Below are positions 1 through 8,779 of a stretch of DNA of 13,878 nt, in pieces. The DNA comes from Terana coerulea (Eukaryota; Basidiomycota; Agaricomycetes; Polyporales; Phanerochaetaceae). The notes under the pieces are model-generated. The model was not told the origin of the DNA and searched no databases. It was given only the letters and a program-made list of their open reading frames with translations. The position numbers were made by a program, and so were the translations under genes. How positions within the stretch are numbered: the first letter of the stretch is position 1; every line of letters begins with the position of its first letter. The stretch spans positions 1-13,878 of the forward strand of contig JAKOGH010000419.1 in assembly GCA_024811115.1 (NCBI GenBank), given 5' to 3'.

Positions 1-203
1 ACCTGCACTTGACCCCTGCACGTTCTTCATCATCTCTCGTGCAGGTCTGCGTCTTCTCCTTTGGCGGTGCGGGCACATACGCCGGCTTAGCGGGTCCTTG
101 AGCAGCTTCTCCAGCTGGGCCCTTTGCCGCTCGACAGCTGTAGGCGCATGCCGATTCACTGGCGGCGTAGCTGATCCAGAGGGAGGAGCGGAGAGGCAGA
201 CAT
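1..203 (-). CDS. PRKRIP1: PRKRIP1/DUF1168 family protein, N-terminal part, runs off left edge
   Basis: Read on the minus strand, this is the N-terminal half of a DUF1168 (PRKRIP1-like) protein. The family sits in late spliceosome complexes; the human member also binds double-stranded RNA and the kinase PKR. Two conserved blocks are visible: ERQRAQLEKLLKDP (about 93-135) and KPAYVPAPPKEK followed by REMMKNVQGSSAG (about 1-88, ending in frame at position 1). The conserved continuation and the basic coiled C-terminus lie outside the window. The blocks are not in one frame. ERQRAQ..KDP and KPAYVP are offset by one base near position 91, where a G appears to be missing from a GG. The best start, the ATG at 201-203, is offset by one base from the first block. 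Both offsets read as single-base losses. No alternative start in the same frame as the first block was found, so an upstream exon is also possible. The family call rests on the two motifs. Confidence 0.8.
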
Positions 204-469
204 ATCAGAGATACGCGAGTAGAGGTGGATTAGAGGGTACACTTATGTACAGACGGTCTGCGATGAAGGGAGAAAGCACGTCCAGATCCGGGACAGTGGC
301 GCTCACTCACACAACCAGCTATGCGGCGCCTAATCCAAGCAACCGAAGCGGCGAGGAAAGCAGAAGACAAGAGATCCATACAGAGAGCTATGCGAGTATA
401 CATGTAGTCTAAGATACAATGTTGGGAAGAGTGCTAATTAATGCGACGAAAGATGCAACGAGGAAGAGA
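204..469. other. Intergenic gap between NSA2 3' end and the PRKRIP1-like gene
   Basis: Both neighbours are on the minus strand, so this stretch should hold the NSA2 3' untranslated region and polyadenylation signal (high-coordinate end) and the promoter and 5' leader of the PRKRIP1-like gene (low-coordinate end). I see no TATA box or convincing extra coding exon. If the PRKRIP1-like protein starts on an upstream exon, that exon should lie here. Confidence 0.5.
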
Positions 470-1481
470 TTAGACCACTGAAAGAGAAAAGTTTATAAGT
501 GAAATTTGAAGGAGGAAGGATTGGCGACTTACGAAGAACAGCATTGATGCAGCCATCGTTTTCAGGGTTGTTGGTGATTTGTGCATACTTTCCAAATACG
601 ACTTTTCCACCAGCGGTGACCATACCCAACTCAGATACATTCACCTCGATGACCGTACCCTTGGTAAGAACACCCAGTTGTGTGTACATGGGCGACTGTG
701 GGTTTTTCTTGACACCAAGGATATTAAGCTGGAATGTTGCTTTGAGATCGGCTGAAAGAATATATGTAAGCTCCGAAACAAGTAGGGGTAATAGGCAGAC
801 GGACGATGTGTCACATTGGCCTTCTTGTATCGCAGAGCCATGGGCCGGACGAATCTCTCCATCTTAACCGGCTTACGCGTGAACCCCTCTCCAACAAATG
901 TGGCCTTCGTGACCATCCGCTTCCATGCCTTCTTCTTGCTCTTCCCTGTTCGCATAACCTTGAACATCTCGTCCTCCGCAATGCCTCTGACCTTGGGCAA
1001 CGGCACGGCAAACTTAGCAGCCTTGTCTTTCCGCTTCTCCTTGATGGCGGTCGACAAGGCCTTCGCATCCTTCTGACCCTCCCTATCAAGCAAATACGTC
1101 GGCAGAGCACCATCTGGTACGGCTGCGTTGTCTTTCTGCTTGACATTCCGCTCGTCGTGTGCCTTGAGGGTCTTCTTCAGCTGGACCTTCTCCGCGTGAC
1201 GCTTGGCGTGAAGGATCTTGGCCTTCAGACCGAAGGCTTTTTGTGCATGGGCAGACGACTTGTGGGCTTCACGAGCCTCACGCTTGCGTCTATCGGAAAA
1301 CTAGGTGAGACAGTTCTCCGCAGGATGCCAATTAAAACTACTCACTTCCGCTCGTAGTAATCTAACCGCCGACCATGTCGCTTAATGTGCTCTTCAATAT
1401 ACTCGTTCTGCGGCTGTTTGGGTTGGATAAAGCTAGCTGTCAGCAATCCAGTACATTGCGAGCAAAGCGTAGACTGACCAT
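470..1481 (-). CDS. NSA2: NSA2, 60S pre-ribosome assembly factor
   Basis: NSA2 is a nucleolar S8e-like protein of pre-60S particles needed for 27S pre-rRNA (ITS2) processing. Coding exons on the minus strand are 1481-1479, 1413-1346, 1289-805, 751-533 and 477-470. All junctions are GT-AG and the introns are 65, 56, 53 and 55 nt. They sum to 783 nt, or 260 residues plus stop; yeast Nsa2 is 261. Family signatures in order: [18 protein letters not shown] at the N-terminus, a basic [10 protein letters not shown] stretch, [87 protein letters not shown] and [10 protein letters not shown] at the end. The start is fixed by homology and a strong context (GCCACCATGG). The first coding exon is only the ATG, and the last is 8 nt (end of Leu, Val, stop). 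The frame is clean throughout. It shares a promoter region with YIP1. Confidence 0.97.
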
Positions 1482-1666
1482 GGTGGCCGAAGGAAAAGAG
1501 GCGAGGGCGAACTCGATCGCAAATTGCCGCCAACTGTTCCTTCGGCGTCTGTTTCCGCACCCATCACCCACGTAGCCTGGACGCGGACACGCAGAACGCA
1601 GCACCGCTCACACTCCTTCATCCTCATCCCACCCGCCCTCTCTGCCAATCCTACCCAAAACACGAC
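1482..1666. promoter_or_regulatory. Divergent promoter region between NSA2 and YIP1
   Basis: These 185 bp separate the start codons of NSA2 (leftward) and YIP1 (rightward), so they must carry both 5' leaders and core promoters. No clear TATA box is visible. A pyrimidine-rich tract at about 1608-1655, just upstream of the YIP1 ATG, resembles the CT-rich tracts near fungal transcription starts. The NSA2 start lies in a strong Kozak-like context at the left boundary. Transcription start sites are not determinable from sequence. Confidence 0.55.
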
Positions 1667-2628
1667 ATGTGGCAAGAGAACACTGCTCCGTACGGAGCTG
1701 GCGCTTCGCAGAGTCAATACTACGCCCAGGCTCCCGGTGCACAGTCCGGTGTACCGCTGCAGTTCTATGCGCCCAGCCCTGTCGGAAGCACCTTCTACCC
1801 TGGCTCGCGTTCGAGTCTGGACGGTAACCCTGGTGTTCAGGGCTCCATGGCTCAGGGAGGGGGCGTGCCTCCGGCGTATGGAAACATGCAGACAGGCGGA
1901 TGGTGGACGGCGTTCGGGACTGGTGGTGTGGAAGGTGAACCGCCGCTACTAGAAGGTGGGTTTGTTATATTTTGAGATCCACGCTCGTGAACTGACCTGT
2001 TCATAGAACTTGGGATCAAATTCCCGCACATACGCGCCAAGTCTATGACCGTCCTGAACCCCATTCGACGCGTGGACGAGCAAATCATGGACGACGCAGA
2101 CCTGGCTGGACCCTTGCTGTTCATCATTTGCTTTGGCATATTCTTGCTTTTTGTAAGCGTGTGGTCTATTCTACAGTGTTACTGAACTCATGTCACCTAT
2201 ACTTCAGTCTGGCAAACCTCAGTTCGGGTACATCTATGGAGTTGGCCTACTAGGCTCTCTATCTCTCTACACCCTTCTGAACCTCATGTCGGAGAAGGGG
2301 ATTGACGCATACCGCGTCGTATCGGTGCTTGGGTACTGCCTTCTGCCAATGGTGGGTGTGGGTGCCATCAGCGTCATGATCACACTAGAGTACGTCGCAT
2401 ACTACCTATTACATCTTTCTTCGTCTAAAGGCATCTTACAGTGGTATGCTGGGCTACCTCCTTTCGACCCTGTCAATCTTATGGTGCACCTGGTCTGCAT
2501 CCAACATTTTTGTTGCAGTGCTACGAATGTCCGACCAGAGACTACTCGTCGCATACCCTGTCGGCCTTCTCTACGGATGCTTTGCGCTTCTCAGCGTCTT
2601 CAACGTCGGATCTGGAACGTCAAAATAG
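1667..2628 (+). CDS. YIP1: YIP1, Rab-interacting Golgi/ER multi-pass membrane protein
   Basis: Yip1 (YIPF5 in animals) is a five-pass membrane protein of the ER-Golgi interface. It binds prenylated Ypt/Rab GTPases and supports COPII vesicle formation. Exons are 1667-1955, 2007-2152, 2208-2389 and 2442-2628, with GT-AG introns of 51, 55 and 52 nt, giving 267 residues (yeast 248, human YIPF5 257). The first 90 or so residues are soluble and rich in Gly, Pro, Gln, Ser and Tyr. Then come PPLLEELGIKFPHIRAK, the hallmark MDDADLAGPLLF entering membrane segment 1 (about 128-145), FGYIYGVGLLGSLSLY (segment 2), VVSVLGYCLLPMVGVGAISV (segment 3) and two more hydrophobic segments before the VGSGTSK end. 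The start is the first ATG of the open frame, and the N-terminal composition fits the family. No breaks. Confidence 0.97.
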
Positions 2629-2967
2629 TATATTTGCGCGTACCTTCCAAAATGAATATTTCTATATGAAATGTCAAAGCGTGTGTTATGGCTGTGTGCC
2701 AGCTGGGGTTGCAAAGAGGCTCGAAACCAGCTACACAATGGAAGCTGACTAGCTAAATACCTAGACCAAGTCGCGAATTCAAGCTCAGTATCCGCTGGTC
2801 AGCTCAAGTTGAACGTTGAACGTTCGAGAATTGCAAGCGTTCGGGCAGAGTGGTGAAAGAAAGCACGCGCCAAACTCCTGGTGCCGATCAACTTCCGCGA
2901 CGCCACGACGGGAGGTTCGAATTGCGAGTCCAATTGTGATGTCTTGGTCTCACTCTGCACAATCTCA
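2629..2967. other. Intergenic gap: YIP1 3' region and Fic-gene promoter
   Basis: This gap of about 340 bp lies between the YIP1 stop and the proposed Fic-gene ATG. An A/T-rich patch just after the stop (about 2626-2680) may contain the YIP1 polyadenylation signal. At 2809-2825 a 7-bp tandem repeat (TTGAACG twice) overlaps the perfect palindrome GAACGTTC, a possible binding site. The reading frame of the Fic gene is open back to a stop at 2854-2856 but has no ATG before 2968, so some of this gap could be coding if an upstream exon exists. Nothing else recognised. Confidence 0.45.
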
Positions 2968-3514
2968 ATGTCGGCACATGCAATTCGTCTTTCTCGACTC
3001 TTCACACCTGAATATGCTCGTCGTAGAAAGTCTCAAATCGTTCATCCCGCGGAGTCGGCTGTGGTGAAGCCAGACGCACTCGACTCCGCACTGGCACGTC
3101 CACTGATCGTGTCAATCCACAAGCCTGAACGGCAAGCTACGTATCTGGCAGCAAATTTGTCTTTTGCGTTGATAGATGGTGCGTTAACTGCATATATCCC
3201 GACGGAGGCACGTAAATAAACACGTTCTTCGTGACAGGTCATCCTTTCCAGGATGGACACAAACGCACAGGTACGACTAGCTTTGACGCAGATGCACAGC
3301 TCAGCCTTCTATCTGGCGTTGAGTGACTTTTTGTATAGCCTTCTTCCTCGCAAATGAATACATTCGAGCTCATGGTCTTCCCGGACTAGCCGATGCCGGC
3401 AAGGTGGGAGCTGTCTATGGAGGGCTCCACACGATTATAGACGAGCAGATCGAGGCGGCAGCTCGTAAGCAAGGCGTGAAAGGGTTTACACCAACTGCAA
3501 TCTATGACAAGTAA
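2968..3514 (+). CDS. Small Fic/Doc (Fido) domain protein
   Basis: Exons are 2968-3178, 3238-3270 and 3339-3514 (GT-AG introns of 59 and 68 nt), giving about 139 residues. The Fido fold transfers AMP, phosphate or another nucleotide-derived group to a target protein, using a His in the loop after a helix. Here the loop reads HPFQDGHKRTA: His, acidic Asp, then Gly-x-Lys-Arg as in Doc-type proteins (kinase-like) rather than the GNGR of AMPylating Fic enzymes. The usual Asn of the loop is His. Upstream are TPEYAR, VVKPDALDSALARP and AANLSFALIDG, downstream FFLANEYIRAHGLPGLAD, all typical of the Doc-like core; length is that of a bare domain. No signal peptide, membrane segment or clear inhibitory (S/T)xxxE(G/N) motif is seen. 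The start is the only in-frame ATG upstream of the domain but has a weak context (T at -3). It ends 45 bp from the CSF1 stop, tail to tail. The substrate is unknown. Confidence 0.85.
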
Positions 3515-3559
3515 TATGGTCCTATATACAAGTAACGAATAGAGCGAACTAGTATGATA
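3515..3559. other. 45-bp convergent gap between Fic gene and CSF1
   Basis: The Fic gene (plus) and CSF1 (minus) face each other here, with only 45 bp between stop codons. Their 3' untranslated regions almost certainly overlap, because there is no room for two separate polyadenylation regions. No terminator-like motif can be assigned. Confidence 0.6.
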
Positions 3560-6500
3560 TCACGGCGAAGAGTCTACCAAAGAGTCCATCTTGAGTTGCT
3601 TGCTGTACAGCTTCAACAACGCCTTCATGATCTCCTCGGTAGGCATCGTCGCATACTCGTGCACGTACTGCGGCAACGACTCTTCGAGGTTGAACCCAGC
3701 TGTCTTCATGAAGAAGGGGTGCATGACATCCGGTGTAGCCTCTCCTAGCTGGCGCATCGTCAGACGATCGATTTTCCGCGACTGCGGCTTGTACACGATG
3801 CCTAAAGCCTTCTTGTTCGCTGGCAGCCCTGGCGACGGGGCGCGCGAGATCGCTTCTTCGAGCGGCAGAGCTGTGGCCGTGTTTAGCGACGTGCTCATGC
3901 GCGAGGTTCGTCCTACCGACGCCGGGGGTGATTGTGGAGGAGGCGATGAGGGGGCATAGTCGGACGAAGCTGGTGACACCAAGCTCGCGTACCTAGCGGG
4001 CATCGATCGTATACGTGACACTCCCGCTCGTATCGTCGCCGACGACTCGTCCTCTGTCTTGTCCTCAGGGCTGGGAAGCTGGCCGTCGCGCTCGTTCATC
4101 AACACAAGGGGCTCCGGCACTTTGTTTCTTCGCAATGCATTAGGTTGGACCAACCCGACGACCGGCTGGCGAGCCTCAGAAGAGGCTTGAACTTGGTCCA
4201 TTTCCCTAGCAAAGGTCTTGCGCAGGATCGTCAGCCACGCGTACAGGGACATGTTGAGCGTGATGTAGATGTCCTCCTCCTTCAGCCCTTCTTGCTTCTG
4301 AGAGAATTTGCTGCTGAAGTCATAGGACAAGACCCTCGTGCCATCTTCGACGGACTCTTCGCTGCTCATGCGCATATCCATTGAGGGCAGTGTGAAGATC
4401 GTCGCTTGAGAGGCATCTTTGGTGAGGGTATCCAGCCACTGCACACTCGACGCATCCTGTTCCTTCGAGGCCAAGGCGAGACTAAGGTGCGACAGCTTTG
4501 AGATCGAGATGGAGGAGAAGGAGAGATGCAGCTCGCGTTTAGGAGGGAGTGATTCCGATTCGACAATCCTGTCCAGCCGGGCGTGGACGCGAGAACCGAC
4601 GAACTGCGCAAGCTCGGGATCTCGCATGTTTCGAGGGAAAACCACGAGCCGCAACATGTTGAGTTCGAGGCTGAGCCGCTGGCCAATAACGCAGGTGAAC
4701 CCAGGCTCGGATTCCATAAACCTAGTCCTAGCGGAAAGAAGCATCGCGTTTGCGACGTCGGATAGAGGATTTTCCGGCTTCGAGGGATTGGACTGCCGGA
4801 ACGCCTGAGATTCACGACTTGCGCCTTCCTTTTGGGCATCAATGGTAGCCTTCAACTTGGTGGCGTAAGAAACCAGCTTCGGAACCGTTCCAACGTTCAT
4901 GATGGCCGTGACATCGGAGCCCTTCACAGTGAATGTCAGACGGACTTTACGGTCCTTCGGCAAGACTGTGTTCGCGAATGAAGACCAGTCATCGTAGATA
5001 CGAACGATCAACGGCTCAGCGCTATGAATACCTGTGAGCTCATGTCTCAGCGTAGAGTCAATCGGGAACATACCGGTACAAGAGCAGCTTCTGATATTCA
5101 GATTCTAACACGATATCCAACGGACCACTCGTCATTTGAAGATCCAGCATTTTGCTCGCGCATCCGTCGGAAACATTGCGGCCCTTCTTGCGTAATGTTT
5201 GGAACAAGAAGTCGGGAACGGTGACACGACCAGCGAGATTGCCGGTTGCAACGGCCTCCAACTGGGCTACGGATAAGGACACCTGAGACTCGCTCTCCAT
5301 GAGCTTCGTACGCAACACCACATCGGACAGGTCAAGTTGTATGGATGATATGGACTGGCCGAGGTCGACCTCCACGCCGACTTTGCGCAATCGTACGAGC
5401 ACGGCTGTAGTCAGTTCTTGCTTGGGGGTAGCTGTGGAGACGCTCGCATGGCTCGCGGTCCTGGAGTGCATTGGTCCAGGAGTGGCGGGAGGGGCATTGA
5501 ACACCGGGATTCGTTCGAGCCAGACAGCTTTGAAACAGAGAATGTCCTGAAGTCGGGAGATTCTGACGCCTCCAGAGAATTCGGTATCACAGACCACGGA
5601 GACGGAGCTGACGGTAGATCCTCTAGCCTTCGCAAAGTCCACTGTGAAGGCGAGGTCCCGCGCGTGCAGTCTAACACAGTCTTCACTGAGGAAGCCATGT
5701 TTCAAGCCTACGGTGAGTCCTCCGACACTGCCGCTAAACGTCACACGATGCGCTCCGGGTGAAATGTTGACCACGAATCCTCCGCTATCCCAGTGAAGTC
5801 CGGCAATGACATTGACGTCGGGTTGACACGTAAGCTCGAGCCGGGACTGGTCTATGCGCAAACTCAGGGTGATCTGCATGCTTGACACAGAGTCGTTGAG
5901 GCGGGGTGCGGTTTCATCCAGGTGCTTCAAGTTCGACACAGCAGACGTAGGAGTGATCCCAGGCGCAGATCGCGGTGTAAGCTGGGACTCCGGCGAGTTC
6001 GTTTTCTTCATCCGTGCTTCGACATGATTCATCACTTCCGTAAAGAACGGAAGTAACGAAGGTCGCAGGGTGTTCTGGCTGGAATGAATCGTACTCTTGA
6101 AGAGAAGTGTAGGAGGTTCTCGAAGTTTGTTGCGGCTCCCCACTTTCTGCGAGGCTGGCGTCGCACGATACTCCCCCATACCGACACTTCAGGTAAGTTG
6201 AACAATTCACCATCCAAGTCTCCGTTGTAAGGACTACTGTCCAGGGGTTCTTGAGAGGGCGTTGAGATGGCGCGGGGTCTGCCACTAGTACCATGTGCTT
6301 GGCTGAACATTCGAACCCGGCCACTCTTGAAGATGAGGGAAAGGAAGATATTTGACGTCAGGAGAGCGGTGTAGTCGTCTTCAGTGGCCCGACGTTCGGT
6401 GGTATGGGTCTCTTCATCTACTACCGCTTGACCGGAAGAACTCGTCAAGCGGTCAACTCGATCTTTGCCTTCACGATAGACTTCGATTAGCGAAGAGACG

Positions 6501-8779
6501 TAGTCGGGGATTGTAGAATCCAAATCCAGGATGAATCCGTCTACGTCAGCAGCTATGTGGAGCTCCCTAGAGTTTTTCTTCTGCTCCGCTCGCAGTTGCG
6601 CAGTCATCTCGGGATAGATCAGTCTGTTGCGGGTTGAGTGACTTTCGCCTGAGTAGTCGGCGGAGACGGATTGCCTAAACCTACGGCGCATGTAAGTGGA
6701 TATGTTTTACTAATTTCGAAGTCGTGAACACGATACCTGGGAACAAATTGGAAAGAAAAGCCTTTCATGGAAGCTTGGCCACTCTCGCCTCTGTTCGCGC
6801 TGAAAGTAATAGACCTAATCGAAAACAAAAAGGCTCGTACAGTACCATCACTGGCCCTGTTAGATCGAGGAATCTGAAGGTCGCCATCGAGGGCCAGAGG
6901 GAAAGCAAATCCAACGTTTGTCAAGGAGACATTGATGACGTATTTGTCCAGAAGGCTAAGAGTTTCGGATTGCGGCTTGGTCTCAGTCCTACCGAACGAT
7001 CGCATGAGTATTGAGGTCTTCTCCTTGAAATCCGCTAAATCTTGAGCACGCTGCTCCTTTCGGATAGAAAGCTCGGCCTAAAAATCTCGTGAATTAATGA
7101 TTTAGTGAGATAGTGGACACATATATTACCTGCAGATGATCTATGAAGTCGCCCAGTTGGCCGATGGAACTTGGTTGCATCACGGCATGGATTTTCGTGA
7201 CGGCGAGATTGAGGCGTTGGTCTGTACTGTGGGTTGAATCTCCCATTCCGGCCGACATGTCTATGACCACAAAAGCAGATCGCCCTCCTCTTTCAAATGC
7301 TTGTACGGGACTTGAAGGGCTTGTTCGAGGCGCCAGTGACAATGCAAGATCAGAGAGCTCAGCTTGCCAGCTGAATCCGTTGTCGTTTCTCGAGATAGTT
7401 CCGGCTATGTGGTCGCACTCCAGTAATACCATTGAAGCACCGCCTTCCACGCCCACAGAGAGGCCTTGCATCTTCGCGCGAAGTCCATAGCGAAGTGCTG
7501 GAGTGGAAGACGTTCCTATCCCTTGCGGCTTGTGCGTTTCCTTTGGTCGGCTGTCCTCCATAAGAGACGCGAGATCGTTGAAGTCCTGGCCAAACTTTTG
7601 TTGCACGGTCAAAAGAGTGTCCAAATGCGAAGGCTTCATCTTCATCGCAAACGCGTTGACCAGGACCAAGCCATCGAGGCGGGTTCCGGTGAGAGCGCCA
7701 GTGGCTGTAAACGTGGGTAGTGGGAGCTTGACGCGTATGCTGGGTGTAGAGCCTACGACCTTGTCTTTCGACGAAACGATGAATGTGTGAGAGCTGATCT
7801 GTGCACCAAAAGCCATCTTCTCTGATCCACGGATGATCGCAGAAGTCTTCATGTAGGCCATTGCTTGGCCGACTTCCCAGGCGATCCATGTCCCACGCAT
7901 GACTTGGAGAGAAACCCGGCAAGATCCAAGGACGACTTCGACATGCCTCGGCGCCCAGGAATTTTGATTGGCCGGCTTGGATTGCACGGAAACCGGCGAG
8001 GCGGGGTCTTCTTCTGGACTGAGCTCAGCCAACAACGCTTGAATAGTCTCCTGTAACCTGGGAAGATAATCCTCCCTCCATTCCTCCATCCAGCGGTATA
8101 GTCGCATCGCACTCCGAGGAACGTTCAGATGGAGGCTATCCAGGCCGGACGTTACCCTGATCGATGGGCCTGTGTCTGCATGATACTGACCTAGGATATT
8201 GCATTTGCCCCCGGCAAGAATGAGGGCAGCCAGGACCGCACGTTCGTTGGGAGTTGACAAGTCAGCCACCGCGCATGCCTGAAGACGAGCTTCTTTGAAC
8301 ATCAGTGAGTTGTTCATTGACACATGTAGTGAGCCTGCGCGACCGGCAGGGCTTTTCACCAAGGATGAGAACGCGTAGTCGACGGCCGACGCCTTGTATT
8401 CGATGAGGAGGTTCTCAGCGCCTGCTCGAATATTGAAGGTGTTCGTAGAGAGGACGGCATCGAGGTATACAATGGAGGGCGGAGGCTCATTCTGGGCTGT
8501 AAGGTCAGCTGGAGGAGAATGGTGGTTCCTATTCTTGAACAGCTCTCTCTTGACACTTCGTAACCCGAATGACATGCTGAGCGAAGTCGATAAGAGGGGG
8601 TAGATATCAAGAACTACGTCGCCAATAGAAACGATGATCCCTTTTCTTAAAGGAAGTGCCGCAGTGCTCTTGGGAAGATTGGGAAAATGGGGCTGTGCCA
8701 TTCTGCTTTGCGAGACCGAGCGTTGACTGTCAAAGGAACGACGATAATCCCGCATTGTATCCCGTCAGCCATAGACGGC
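3560..8779 (-). other. CSF1: CSF1 C-terminal half: four large, nearly clean exons
   Basis: These exons (8779-7130, 7077-6737, 6680-5074, 5021-3560) encode roughly the last 1,680 residues. The junctions are canonical: CAG/GTAATA to TTTTTAG at 7129-7078, AG/GTATCG to CCGTAG at 6736-6681, and CG/GTATGT to CATAG at 5073-5022 (52, 56 and 52 nt). Conserved parts include RKGIIVSIGDVVLDIYPLL, FRQSVSADYSGESHSTRN, DVDGFILDLDSTIPDYVSSL and the strongly conserved last 60 residues. A Ser/Pro-rich, probably disordered linker (about 3870-4150) precedes the C-terminal block. The only breaks are a missing G at 6173-6177 and an unresolved few codons at the start of the first exon (8755-8779), where the expected frame meets TGA. 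Confidence 0.85.

Noticed and set aside
98..1357. Plus-strand frames at 98-412, 499-867 and 806-1357
   Set aside because: They are antisense to the PRKRIP1-like and NSA2 genes, whose protein motifs on the minus strand are decisive.
2968..3514. Fic gene as bacterial contamination
   Set aside because: Two spliceosomal introns interrupt it, and it sits in a continuous fungal context between YIP1 and CSF1.
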